Source: DATEDA01 sp963754305 (lineage in GTDB: Bacteria > Pseudomonadota > Gammaproteobacteria > Burkholderiales > SG8-39). Taken from it: DNA of 64,000 nucleotides. The stretch spans positions 124,001-188,000 of the forward strand of contig CAVWFR010000010.1 of NCBI GenBank assembly GCA_963754305.1, in the 5' to 3' direction. Positions within the stretch are counted from its first letter, which is position 1. Every line of letters starts with the position of its first letter. The translations under genes were made by a program, and so were the position numbers. Below are positions 35,601 to 44,180 of this stretch, piece by piece. The notes under the pieces were generated by a model that had not been told where the DNA came from, ran no database searches, and worked only from the letters and a program-made list of their open reading frames with translations.

Positions 35601-36596
35601 ATGAAACAGCTCAAGATCTATGCCGCAGTCGCGGCCGTGCTGGGTGGCGTCGCCGCGACGCCGGCGGCAACCGCGCAGGTCGTCAAGGTCGACGGCTCCA
35701 GCACCGTCTTCCCGGTCACGGAAGCGGTCGCCGAGGACTTCCAGAAGGCGAAGAAGGGCGCTACCAAGGTCACCGTCGGAATCTCGGGCACCGGCGGCGG
35801 CTTCAAGAAGTTCTGCCGCGGCGAAACCGACGTCTCGAACGCCTCGCGCCCGATCCTGAAGCAGGAGATGGCGGACTGCAAGGCGGCCGGCATCGAGTAC
35901 TTCGAGCTGCCGGTCGCGTTCGACGCCCTCACCGTCGTCATCAACCCCAAGAACAACTTCATCAAGACCCTCACCGTGGCCGAGCTCAAGAAGATGTGGG
36001 AGCCGGGCGCGCAAGGCAAGGTGACCCGCTGGAACCAGGTGAACCCCGCCTGGCCCGATGCGCCGATCAAGCTCTTCGGTCCCGGCGCCGACTCCGGCAC
36101 ATTCGATTACTTCACCGAGGCGGTCGTCGGCAAGTCGAAGTCGAGCCGCGGCGACTTCACTGCCTCCGAGGACGACAACGTCCTCGTGCAGGGGGTGTCG
36201 CGTGACGTGAACGGCCTGGGATATTTCGGTTACGCGTACTACATCGAGAACAAGGACAAGCTCAAGGCCGTCCCGATCGTCAACGAGAAGGGCCAGGCGG
36301 TGGAGCCGTCGATGGAGGCAGTGCTGAAGGGCACCTACACGCCGCTCGCGCGGCCGATTTTTATCTACGTGAACGCGAAGTCGCTCGGCAAGCCCGAAGT
36401 CAAAGAGTTCGTCGAGTACTACATGAAGCACGGCTCCAAGCTCGCGAAGGAAGTGAAATACGTGCCGCTTCCTGACATGGCTTACACGACCGGCTTGGAT
36501 CACCTCCAGAAGGGCAAAAAGGGCACCGTGTTCGGCGGCACCGCGGAGGTCGGCGTCACGATCGAAGAGTTGCTCAAGCGCGAAGCGAAGCTTTGA
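35601..36596 (+). CDS. pstS: Phosphate ABC transporter substrate-binding protein
   Basis: The ATG at 35601 gives 331 residues and sits behind GAGGAGAG; an in-frame ATG at 35586 lies upstream of that site and is less likely. A signal peptide (KQLKIYAAVAAVLGGVAATPAATA) precedes the phosphate-binding domain. The ligand loops are VDGSSTVFPVTEAVAEDFQ and GPGADSGTFDYFTE; the first holds the Ser/Thr residues that bind phosphate. PstS captures phosphate in the periplasm for PstCAB. It follows a PhoB box and is separated from pstC by 89 bases that hold a hairpin, a usual way to keep PstS in excess. Confidence 0.96.
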   Translation: MKQLKIYAAVAAVLGGVAATPAATAQVVKVDGSSTVFPVTEAVAEDFQKAKKGATKVTVGISGTGGGFKKFCRGETDVSNASRPILKQEMADCKAAGIEYFELPVAFDALTVVINPKNNFIKTLTVAELKKMWEPGAQGKVTRWNQVNPAWPDAPIKLFGPGADSGTFDYFTEAVVGKSKSSRGDFTASEDDNVLVQGVSRDVNGLGYFGYAYYIENKDKLKAVPIVNEKGQAVEPSMEAVLKGTYTPLARPIFIYVNAKSLGKPEVKEFVEYYMKHGSKLAKEVKYVPLPDMAYTTGLDHLQKGKKGTVFGGTAEVGVTIEELLKREAKL

Positions 36597-36613
36597 GCGT
36601 CTGGCTCGTGGCA

Positions 36614-36640
36614 CGGCGGGGACGGGACCCCTCCCCGCCG
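36614..36640 (+). other. Intercistronic hairpin between pstS and pstC
   Basis: A 9-base stem (CGGCGGGGA with TCCCCGCCG) encloses a 9-base loop 18 bases after the pstS stop. No T-run follows, so it is more likely an mRNA-stabilising or partial-termination element that raises pstS over pstCAB. Confidence 0.55.
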
Positions 36641-36685
36641 GCGTTCTGGGTGCTGGTCGGCTAAACTCCGGGGGAGACGATAACG

Positions 36686-37645
36686 ATGTCCGCCGTCGCG
36701 CCAAGCGGCTCCGCTTCGACCAACGTGACCGCCGAGGGGCTCACCACCGCCCGCCTCGCCCAGCGCCGCAGCCGGATCGTCGGCGAAAAGGCGATCGAGC
36801 TCATCCTTTTTGCGGCGGCGTCGGTCTCGGTCTTCGTCACGGTCGGGATCGTGTACGTCCTGGTCAGCGAATCGGTCCAGTTCTTCAGGCACGTCTCGCT
36901 CTGGAGCTTCCTAACCGATACGCAATGGACGCCGCTTTTCGACGATGCCCACTTCGGCATCATGGTGCTGCTATCGGGCACTCTAACAAGCTCGGCGGTG
37001 GCGCTCGTGATCGCGATCCCCCTGGGGACCGTAATCGCGATCTACCTCTCCGAGTTCGCCCCGTTCAAGGTGCGCGAGATCGCGAAGCCGTTCCTCGAGC
37101 TACTTGGCGGAGTTCCGACGATCGTCTACGGGTATTTCGCGCTGCTGTTCGTCACGCCGCTCCTCCAGCGGATCTATCCGGAGCTGCCCGGCTTCAACAT
37201 CCTCGCCGCCGGCCTGGTGATGGGGATCATGATCATTCCCTATGTCAGCTCGATCAGCGAGGACGCCATGCGCGCGGTCCCGATGGCGCTGCGCGAGGGG
37301 TCGTACGCGATGGGGGCGACGCGCTACCAGACCGCGGTCAATGTAGTCGTGCCGGCGGCGTTCTCCGGGATCGCCTCAGCCTACATCCTGGGCATCTCGC
37401 GCGCGGTCGGCGAGACCATGATCCTGGCGGTGGCCGCCGGGATGCAGCCGAACCTTACCTTCAACCCGCTCGAGCCGGCGGCGACGATCACGGCGTACAT
37501 CGTCCAGGTGGCGCTCGGCGATCTGCCGCACGGCTCGATCGGGTATCAGACGATCTTCGCCGCCGGCCTCACGTTGATGCTGCTGACACTCGTTTTCAAT
37601 ATCCTCGGCCACGTGCTGCGGAAGCGGTTCAGGGAGGCATACTAG
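36686..37645 (+). CDS. pstC: Phosphate ABC transporter permease PstC
   Basis: The 319-residue protein has six predicted membrane helices. The ABC-permease loop that docks to PstB includes EDAMRAVPMALREGSYAMGATRYQT, and AVGETMILAVAAG is a typical PstC segment. The first helix region (IELILFAAASVSVFVTVGIVYVL) follows a polar N-terminus of about 30 residues. It forms the channel with PstA for phosphate import. pstA starts one base after its stop codon. Confidence 0.95.
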   Translation: MSAVAPSGSASTNVTAEGLTTARLAQRRSRIVGEKAIELILFAAASVSVFVTVGIVYVLVSESVQFFRHVSLWSFLTDTQWTPLFDDAHFGIMVLLSGTLTSSAVALVIAIPLGTVIAIYLSEFAPFKVREIAKPFLELLGGVPTIVYGYFALLFVTPLLQRIYPELPGFNILAAGLVMGIMIIPYVSSISEDAMRAVPMALREGSYAMGATRYQTAVNVVVPAAFSGIASAYILGISRAVGETMILAVAAGMQPNLTFNPLEPAATITAYIVQVALGDLPHGSIGYQTIFAAGLTLMLLTLVFNILGHVLRKRFREAY

Positions 37646-37646
37646 G

Positions 37647-38588
37647 ATGTCGGCCGTCGCTCCGCCCCTTGCCCAGGACGTCCGGACGATCCGGGAGATC
37701 ATCGCCAGGCACAAGCGCTGGGACTTCATCTTCGGCGTGATCGGGGTAGTCGCGCTGATGGTCGGCGTCCTCACCTTCACCGCGCTCTTCGTCGACATGG
37801 CGATCGACGGTATCCCGCGTCTCCAGCCGGATTTTTTCACCAACTTTCCGTCGCGCCGGCCGGCCGAAGCCGGGATTCTGTCGGCCTGGGTCGGTTCGAC
37901 GCTCGTGATGCTCGTCACCGCCTTCTTCGCCGTGCCCCTGGGCGTCGCGGCGGGCGTCTACCTCGAAGAGTACGCGCGGAAGAATCTCATCACCGACATC
38001 ATAGAGATCAACATCACCAACCTCGCCGGGGTGCCTTCGATCGTCTACGGCCTGCTGGCGCTCGGCCTGTTCGTATATCAGTTCGGGTTCGGTCAGAGCA
38101 TCCTGTCGGCGGGCTTGACACTCGCGCTGCTGATCCTCCCAGTCGTGATCGTGGCTACGCGCGAGGCGATCCGGGGGATTCCGCAGTCGATCCGCGAAGG
38201 TGCCTACGCGCTCGGCGCCACCCAGTGGCAGACGACGAAGGATCACATCGTTCCGTACTCGGCGGCGGGGATCCTCACCGGCGTGATCATCGGGATGGCG
38301 CGTGCGATCGGCGAAACGGCGCCGATCATCACGATCGGTGCGCTGACGTTCATCGCCTTCCTGCCGCCCTCGCCGGTGCAGCCGACGTTCCCCTTCGTGA
38401 GCTTCGAGTGGCTGTTCTCGCCGTTCAGCGTGATGCCGATCCAGATGTTCAACTGGACCTCGCGGCCCGAGGCGGCTTTCCATCAAAATGCCGCGGCCGC
38501 CGGGTTCGTGCTCGTGCTGATGACGTTGGCGATGAACGGGCTCGCGATCTGGCTCCGTTACCGCCTGCGCAAGAACATCAAGTGGTGA
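37647..38588 (+). CDS. pstA: Phosphate ABC transporter permease PstA
   Basis: The 313-residue permease has about six membrane helices and the cytoplasmic coupling loop REAIRGIPQSIREGAYALGATQWQT. VYLEEYARKNLITDIIEINITNLAGVPSIVYG is a characteristic PstA block. It pairs with PstC in the inner membrane. It lies between pstC (one base) and pstB (30 bases), in the standard pstSCAB order, and should be under the same PhoB promoter. Confidence 0.95.
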   Translation: MSAVAPPLAQDVRTIREIIARHKRWDFIFGVIGVVALMVGVLTFTALFVDMAIDGIPRLQPDFFTNFPSRRPAEAGILSAWVGSTLVMLVTAFFAVPLGVAAGVYLEEYARKNLITDIIEINITNLAGVPSIVYGLLALGLFVYQFGFGQSILSAGLTLALLILPVVIVATREAIRGIPQSIREGAYALGATQWQTTKDHIVPYSAAGILTGVIIGMARAIGETAPIITIGALTFIAFLPPSPVQPTFPFVSFEWLFSPFSVMPIQMFNWTSRPEAAFHQNAAAAGFVLVLMTLAMNGLAIWLRYRLRKNIKW

Positions 38589-38618
38589 ACAGACCACGAT
38601 ATCTACGGGGGAGTGCAC

Positions 38619-39401
38619 ATGACCGGGCCCGAGACCGCTGTCGCGCTCAAAGCGGAGGCGAAGAACCTGAGCTTCTACTACGGCGACTTTCAAGCCCTGA
38701 AAAGGCTGAACATGCCGGTGCACGACAAGAAGGTTACCGCGCTGATCGGGCCGTCAGGCTGCGGCAAGTCGACGTTCCTGCGCTGTTTCAACCGCATGCA
38801 CGATCTGTATCCGGGGAACAGGTACGACGGCAACATCGTGCTTTACCCCGACAACACCGATCTCCTCGGCAAGGAAGTGGACCCGATCGAAGTCCGGATG
38901 CGGATCAGCATGGTGTTTCAGAAGCCCAACCCGTTTCCGAAGTCGATCTTCGAGAACGTCGCCTACGGGCTGCGCGTGCGGGGCGAGCGGAACCGCCGGC
39001 TGCTGGAAGAGAAGGTCGAGCAGGCGCTGCGCAACGCCGCGCTGTGGGAGGAGGCCAAGAACCGCCTCGACGATCTCGCATTCAATCTCTCCGGCGGCCA
39101 GCAGCAGCGGCTGTGCATCGCCAGAGCGCTCGCGACCGATCCCGAGATCCTGCTCTTCGACGAGCCGACCTCGGCGCTCGACCCGATCGCGACCGCTAGC
39201 ATCGAGGAGCTGATTACAGACCTCAAGCACAAGGTGACGATCCTGATCGTCACCCACAACATGCAGCAGGCCGCGCGGGTGTCGGACTACACCGCTTACA
39301 TGTACCTCGGCGAGCTGATCGAGTTCGATGTGACCGACACGATCTTCATCAAGCCGAAGAAGAAGGAGACCGAGGACTACATTACCGGCCGGTTCGGTTA
39401 A
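38619..39401 (+). CDS. pstB: Phosphate ABC transporter ATPase PstB
   Basis: I chose the ATG at 38619 (TGPETAVALKAEAKNLSFYYG) behind GGGGGAG; a GTG at 38613 is in frame. The 260-residue ATPase has Walker A GPSGCGKST (44-52), the signature FNLSGGQQQRLCIARAL, Walker B ILLFDEPTSALD and the switch THNMQQAARVSDYTAYM. It powers phosphate import and, with PhoU, signals phosphate status to PhoR. phoU, phoB and phoR do not follow it; its stop overlaps the stop of a convergent dehydrogenase gene. Confidence 0.97.
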   Translation: MTGPETAVALKAEAKNLSFYYGDFQALKRLNMPVHDKKVTALIGPSGCGKSTFLRCFNRMHDLYPGNRYDGNIVLYPDNTDLLGKEVDPIEVRMRISMVFQKPNPFPKSIFENVAYGLRVRGERNRRLLEEKVEQALRNAALWEEAKNRLDDLAFNLSGGQQQRLCIARALATDPEILLFDEPTSALDPIATASIEELITDLKHKVTILIVTHNMQQAARVSDYTAYMYLGELIEFDVTDTIFIKPKKKETEDYITGRFG

Positions 39402-40189
39402 GCCGCGCGGCAGCTCAGCCCCCCGTCGACCGGCAGGCAAACACCGGTGATGTAAGCCGCCTCGTCGGAGGCGAGGAAAAGCGCCGCGTTCGCTACGTCC
39501 CATGCAGTACCCATCCGGCCCATCGGGCAGGCCGCGTCGCGGCTCGCGACCATGTCCGCGTCGTTCCGGTACTGGCCCGAGATCTGCGTGTAGATGAGCG
39601 GCGTGTTCATCATCCCCGGCATGATCGCGTTCGCGCGGATGCCCTCTTTCGAGTACTGCAGCGCGATGCCCACCGTGAACTGGTTCAGCGCCGACTTGCC
39701 GGCGTAGTACGAAATGTAGGGGTAGCCGGTGTAGCGCACCGCCGCGATCGACGAGACGTTCACGATTGCGCCCCGGCGCTGCCGGAGCATCACCGGCAGT
39801 ACGTGCTTGCAGGTCAGGAAGGCGCTGGTGACGTTGATGTCCAGTCCCCGCTGCCACGCTTCCTCCGACAGCTCGATCGGGCCGCCCATGTCGGTGACGC
39901 CGACATTGTTGTGCAGGATGTCGATCCGGCCGTGAGCCGCGGCGACCCGGTCGACGAGCGTCTTGACCGAGGCGGTGTCGGTCACGTCCGCGACCCCGGC
40001 CTCCACGCGACCACCCTCGGCCGCGATGATTGCGCGGGTCTCCTCGGCGGCATCGCGGTTCAGATCGACCGCGATCACGATCGCTCCGGCGCGCGCGAAC
40101 GTGACGGCGGTCGCCTTGCCGTTACCCCAACCCGGCCCCGAAGAGCCGGCCCCGAAGACCACTGCGACACGGTCCTGCAGGCGCCCCAT
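39398..40189 (-). CDS. Short-chain dehydrogenase/reductase
   Basis: The 263-residue SDR starts MGRLQDRVAVVFGAGSSGPG. The dinucleotide loop (GAGSSGPGWGNG) is a variant of the usual TGxxxGxG. The catalytic Ser is in GAIVNVSSIAAV and Tyr-Lys in YISYYAGKSALNQ. The ATG at 40189 has AAGGG six bases upstream; an ATG at 40195 overlapping the dctM stop is possible. Co-transcription with the TRAP genes suggests it oxidises or reduces the imported compound or a metabolite of it. The substrate is unknown. Confidence 0.9.
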   Translation of the reverse strand: MGRLQDRVAVVFGAGSSGPGWGNGKATAVTFARAGAIVIAVDLNRDAAEETRAIIAAEGGRVEAGVADVTDTASVKTLVDRVAAAHGRIDILHNNVGVTDMGGPIELSEEAWQRGLDINVTSAFLTCKHVLPVMLRQRRGAIVNVSSIAAVRYTGYPYISYYAGKSALNQFTVGIALQYSKEGIRANAIMPGMMNTPLIYTQISGQYRNDADMVASRDAACPMGRMGTAWDVANAALFLASDEAAYITGVCLPVDGGLSCRAA

Positions 40190-40191
40190 CG

Positions 40192-41481
40192 TCATCCCTT
40201 TCCCATCAGCAGGTTCGGCAGCCAGAGCGAAATGGCGGGCACGAACGTCACCAGGGCGAGCACCGCCAGCGCCGTGATGAAGAACGGCACCACCTCGCGC
40301 GTCACCTCGCGCGCCGGCACGCGCGCGATCAGCGCGCCGATCGTCAGGCTGATCGCGACCGGCGGCGTGATGAGCCCGAGCACCAGGTTCAGCGCGATCA
40401 CCATCGAGAAGTGGATCGGATCGATGCCGAGCTTCGCGGCGATCGGGTAGAGCACCGGGGCGAGCATCACCAGCGCCGGCCCGTTCTCGAGGAACGTCCC
40501 GATCAGGATCAGGAATACGTTCACCAGGAACAGGAAAACGAGCGGATTCGCCGTCGCCGCCAGCATCCAGTCGGCCACCTGCTGCGGCACGTTCTGGTAG
40601 GCGAGGAGCCACGACATCGCCTGCGCGCCGCCGATGACGAGCATGATCACCGCGGTCGTCCGCGCGGTCCGGACGAGCGCCTGCATCACGAGCGCGAGCG
40701 TGAGCCCGCGATAGGCGAAGATGCCGACCGCGAGCGCGTAGAACACCGCGACCGCGGAGCACTCGGTGACGTTGAACACGCCCGAGCGGATGCCGACGAT
40801 GATCAGCACCGGCATCAGCAGGGCCCAGAATGCGGCGCGGAACGTGCGCCAGATCTCCGCGCCGGAGGACTTCCCGTGCACCGGGTACGCGCGTACCCGG
40901 CAGATCCACCACGCCATGGCGAGCATGGCCAAAGCGTAGAGGAACCCGGGGAGCACGCCCGCGAGGAAGAGACGGGTGACCGAAAGGTTCGTCAGCACGC
41001 CGATGATCACGAAAGTGATCGACGGCGGGATGATCGGGCCCACGATATTCGCGGCGGCGGTCAGCGCCGCGGCGAAGCCCGGCGAATAGCCTTCCTTCAC
41101 CATCGCCGGGATGAGTACCCGGCCGAGCGCGCTCGTGTCGGCCACCGCCGAGCCCGAGATGCCGGACATGAAGGTCGCCGACGCGACGTTGCTCATCGCG
41201 AGCCCGCCGCGGAACCGCCCGAGGATCGCGTTCGTGAAAGCGAGGAGGCGATCGGTCATCCCGCCGGCGGTCATCAGGTCGCCGGCGAGCAGGAAGAACG
41301 GGATGGCGAGGAGCAGCAGGCTGTCGACGCCGGAGATGATCTGCTGCGGGACGATCATCAGGTTGATCCCGCCGACCCACAGGATCGCGATCACCGTCGC
41401 GGCGATGAGGCTGAACGCCACCGGGACCGCGAGCACCATCAGCACCGCGACGGCGACGAGCAGGATCCCGGCGACCGCCAT
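40192..41481 (-). CDS. dctM: TRAP transporter large permease (DctM)
   Basis: The 429-residue protein has about twelve membrane helices and the DctM blocks LLLLAIPFFLLAGDLMTAGGMTDRL, PPSITFVIIGVLTNLSVTRLFLAG and TPPVAISLTIGALIA. It is the catalytic sodium-coupled permease of a tripartite ATP-independent transporter for an organic acid or related solute. Start and length are normal. It begins seven bases after the dctQ stop and its end overlaps or abuts the SDR gene, so dctPQM-SDR is one operon read leftwards. Confidence 0.95.
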   Translation of the reverse strand: MAVAGILLVAVAVLMVLAVPVAFSLIAATVIAILWVGGINLMIVPQQIISGVDSLLLLAIPFFLLAGDLMTAGGMTDRLLAFTNAILGRFRGGLAMSNVASATFMSGISGSAVADTSALGRVLIPAMVKEGYSPGFAAALTAAANIVGPIIPPSITFVIIGVLTNLSVTRLFLAGVLPGFLYALAMLAMAWWICRVRAYPVHGKSSGAEIWRTFRAAFWALLMPVLIIVGIRSGVFNVTECSAVAVFYALAVGIFAYRGLTLALVMQALVRTARTTAVIMLVIGGAQAMSWLLAYQNVPQQVADWMLAATANPLVFLFLVNVFLILIGTFLENGPALVMLAPVLYPIAAKLGIDPIHFSMVIALNLVLGLITPPVAISLTIGALIARVPAREVTREVVPFFITALAVLALVTFVPAISLWLPNLLMGKG

Positions 41482-41488
41482 GGCGGCC

Positions 41489-41980
41489 CTAGAACTCCTC
41501 GCCGGGAACGGCGGGGAACGGCTCGCCGGCGAGGCGTGCGGCGAGCACCATCAGCACGATCAGCGCCATGCCCGTCGGCAGCGCGGCGTAAGGGATCGTC
41601 ATCGGTATCTCCAGTGCGGCCGACTCCTGCGCCCCGTTGATGCGCGCGAACCCGATCCCCCACCAGGCGAGGACGCCGCAGGTCGCGACCATGACCGAGT
41701 CGCGCAGCGCGAGCGCGACGCGCAGGAGCCGTGGCGGCAGGCGGTCGGTCAGCACCGTGACCGAAATGTGGCCGCCGCCGCGCAACACCGCCGCGGCGCC
41801 GAGCATCGTCAGCCACACGATCAGAAAGCCCGCGAGCTCCTCCGACCAGCTCGGTGCGCGTTCGAGCACGTAGCGCGCGAAGACCTGGTGCACCATCGCC
41901 GCCACCATCACCACCAGCGCGGCGGCGATGAGAACGTCGAGGATGCGCTCGATTGCGGTGGCGAGCCGCGCCGCGCTCAC
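41489..41980 (-). CDS. dctQ: TRAP transporter small permease (DctQ)
   Basis: The 163-residue protein has four predicted membrane helices and the DctQ-type motif RAPSWSEELAGFLIVWLTMLGAA in the second. It is required for TRAP transport alongside DctM. Its start overlaps the dctP stop by four bases (ATGA), which couples their translation. The protein is otherwise unremarkable. The substrate is set by DctP and is unknown. Confidence 0.92.
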   Translation of the reverse strand: MSAARLATAIERILDVLIAAALVVMVAAMVHQVFARYVLERAPSWSEELAGFLIVWLTMLGAAAVLRGGGHISVTVLTDRLPPRLLRVALALRDSVMVATCGVLAWWGIGFARINGAQESAALEIPMTIPYAALPTGMALIVLMVLAARLAGEPFPAVPGEEF

Positions 41981-42954
41981 TTCACGGCCTGAATCTTCTG
42001 CACCCAGACCGCGAGCTCGGGAAAATCCTTCGTCATCGGCGCGAGCCGCTCGCGGAACGGTCCGGTGTCGACCTTCACGAACTGCATGCCCTTGCCCTCG
42101 AGCCGTTTCTTGATCTCGTTTTCCAGCGCCGCCATGCGGTCGGTCGCGGCGAGCATGGTGACGTCGCCCTGCTCGAGCAGGACCTTCTGGACGTCCGGCG
42201 GCAGCGACTTAAACCGCTGCTCGGAGAGAATCCAGGTCATCGCGCCGATCACGTGGCCGGTCTCGATGACGTACTTCTGCACCTCGTTGAACTTCTGGCC
42301 CTCGATCACCTCGAGCGGATTCTCCTGGCCGTCGACGACGCCCTGCTGCAGCGAAGTGAAGAGCTCCGCCACGCCCATCGGCACCGGGCTCGCACCCAGG
42401 TATTCCCAGGTCGCGCGGTACATCTTGAGCGGCGGCACGCGCAGCTTCACCCCCTTCAGCTCGGCGACGTTCCGCACCATCTTGTTGGAGCTCATGTGCC
42501 GGGCCCCGCGATAGCCCGCGCCGATGATGCGGAACTGCGTTTTCTGTGCGATCTCGCTGTAGAGCTCGCGGCCCATCGGCCCGTAGTACACGCGCTTGAA
42601 GTGCTCGATGTCGCGGACGAGGTAGGGGTAGGCCTCGATCCCGGCGATCGTGTTGTAGCGATCGAGGGTGCCGACGCTCTGCAGCACGATGTCGTTGGTG
42701 CCGATCTTGAGCGCTTCGATCGACTTCGGCCAGTCGCCGGTCGAGCCGCTGTGCGCGACGTCGATCTTCACCCGCCCGCCGCTCTTCTCGGCGACCGCCT
42801 TGGCGTAGGACTCCGCCGTCTCGTACCAGATGTTCCCCGGCGCGTAGATGTGCGCCATCTTGAGCGTGAGCGTCTGCGCCGATGCGGATGCGGCGAAAAA
42901 AATGGACGCGGTGAACGCGGCGATCCGAAAGCGGGCAGGGGCGAGGGTGAGCAT
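41977..42954 (-). CDS. dctP: TRAP transporter substrate-binding protein (DctP)
   Basis: The 325-residue periplasmic protein has a signal peptide (RFRIAAFTASIFFAASASAQ) and then the DctP fold starting TLKMAHIYAPGNIWYETAESY. The conserved substrate-arginine region is GVKLRVPPLKMYRATWEYLGASPVPM, and ELFTSLQQGVVDGQENPLEVI is the usual DctP signature. It captures an anionic solute, commonly a C4- or sugar acid or a 2-oxo acid. It is the first gene of the leftward operon; the 207-base gap upstream separates it from the divergent E1 genes. Confidence 0.93.
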   Translation of the reverse strand: MLTLAPARFRIAAFTASIFFAASASAQTLTLKMAHIYAPGNIWYETAESYAKAVAEKSGGRVKIDVAHSGSTGDWPKSIEALKIGTNDIVLQSVGTLDRYNTIAGIEAYPYLVRDIEHFKRVYYGPMGRELYSEIAQKTQFRIIGAGYRGARHMSSNKMVRNVAELKGVKLRVPPLKMYRATWEYLGASPVPMGVAELFTSLQQGVVDGQENPLEVIEGQKFNEVQKYVIETGHVIGAMTWILSEQRFKSLPPDVQKVLLEQGDVTMLAATDRMAALENEIKKRLEGKGMQFVKVDTGPFRERLAPMTKDFPELAVWVQKIQAVK

Positions 42955-43076
42955 TGAAATCCTCCATTGAGCGCGAGTACTCGATCGCGTGCGTCGATCG
43001 CCTGCGGTGCGCGTGCCCGACCGGTCGAGTTCACGACGCTAGCAGCCGCGCTTCCCGCGCGTCAAGCGAACGCAAA

Positions 43077-43106
43077 TTGACGCGATCCGGGCTGCGACAG
43101 TAGACT
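43077..43106 (+). promoter_or_regulatory. Sigma70-type promoter of the E1 alpha/beta operon
   Basis: TTGACG (43077-43082) and TAGACT (43101-43106) are separated by 18 bases, 55 bases upstream of the E1 alpha ATG. No operator repeat is obvious in the divergent 42955-43161 gap. Confidence 0.65.
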
Positions 43107-43161
43107 CCGCGCTCCTTCGACCACGCGCTCGCCGCCCGGGTCGCCCACGATCCCTCAAGCC

Positions 43162-44178
43162 ATGGCCTCGCGCAACACCCGGCGACTCCTCTCTCTCTAC
43201 CGCACCATGGCGCGCATCCGCGCGTTCGAGAACGCGGCGGAGGAGGCGAGCAAGGGCGGCGTCGCCGCGTTCGGCGCGGCGCTCGGCGCCCAGGCGCTGG
43301 TGCGCGGCCCGCTGCATTTGTCGACCGGCCAGGAAGCGGTTCCGGCCGGCGTCTGCGCGAACCTCGAGCGCACCGATCTGATCACATCGACGCATCGCGG
43401 GCACGGCCACACCATTGCCAAGGGCGCCGACGCCACCGCGACGATGTGCGAGCTCTTCGGCCGCGCGACCGGCTTCAACGGCGGCAAGGGCGGGTCGATG
43501 CACATCGCCGATTTCTCGGTGGGGATGCTCGGCGCGAACGGCGTGGTCGCCGCCGGAATCCCGATCGCCGCCGGCGCCGCGCACGCGATCAGGCTGCGCG
43601 GGGGGCGCGAGATCGTCGCCTGCTTCTTCGGCGACGGCGCGATCAATCGCGGACCGTTTCTCGAGGGGTTGAACTGGGCCGAGATCTACCGGCTGCCGGT
43701 GCTCTTCGTCTGCGAGGACAACCGGTACTCGGCGACGACCGCGACCGAGGCGATGACGGGCGGCGATGGGGCGGCGGCGCGCGCAACCGCGATCGGCATC
43801 CGCGGCGTGGTCGTCGACGGCAACGATGTGGAGGTCGTCGACGCCGCGGCAGCGGCGCTCGCCGCCGAGGTGCGCGCCGGCAACGGCCCGCGCCTCCTGC
43901 ACGCCGTCACCTACCGCGTGAAGGGGCACGTGTCGGTCGATCCTGCCGCGTACCGCAAACCCGATGAGCTCGACCGCGCGCTCGAGCAGGATCCGCTGCG
44001 AGCCGCCGAGCAGAAGCTCGCCGCGCTCGGCGTCGCCGCCGGTGAGGTCGAGCGCATCCGCAGCGACGCGGAGCGCGAGATCGCCGCGGCCGTGGCCACC
44101 GCGAACGCCGCGCCGTTCCCGGACCCCGCCGCCGCCTACGGCGATATCCAGGACATCGGGTCAGGGCGCTGGTTCTGA
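43162..44178 (+). CDS. ThDP-dependent 2-oxo acid/acetoin dehydrogenase E1 alpha subunit
   Basis: The 338-residue protein is a thiamine-diphosphate enzyme of the E1 alpha family. STHRGHGHTIAKGADATATMCELFGRATGFNGGKGGSMH is the start block. The metal/ThDP motif is GDGAINRGPFLEGLNWAEIY. VSVDPAAYRKPDEL at residues 256-269 covers the usual phosphorylation-loop area. Acetoin dehydrogenase (AcoA) and pyruvate dehydrogenase alpha are the closest family types; I cannot choose between them. E1 beta starts two bases after its stop. No E2 or E3 gene is adjacent. Confidence 0.9.
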   Translation: MASRNTRRLLSLYRTMARIRAFENAAEEASKGGVAAFGAALGAQALVRGPLHLSTGQEAVPAGVCANLERTDLITSTHRGHGHTIAKGADATATMCELFGRATGFNGGKGGSMHIADFSVGMLGANGVVAAGIPIAAGAAHAIRLRGGREIVACFFGDGAINRGPFLEGLNWAEIYRLPVLFVCEDNRYSATTATEAMTGGDGAAARATAIGIRGVVVDGNDVEVVDAAAAALAAEVRAGNGPRLLHAVTYRVKGHVSVDPAAYRKPDELDRALEQDPLRAAEQKLAALGVAAGEVERIRSDAEREIAAAVATANAAPFPDPAAAYGDIQDIGSGRWF

Positions 44179-44180
44179 CC

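Noticed and set aside
42955..43161. Riboswitch or ThDP-sensing element before the E1 genes
   Set aside because: No conserved riboswitch core can be seen; the gap is explained by a sigma70-type promoter and the divergent dctP leader.
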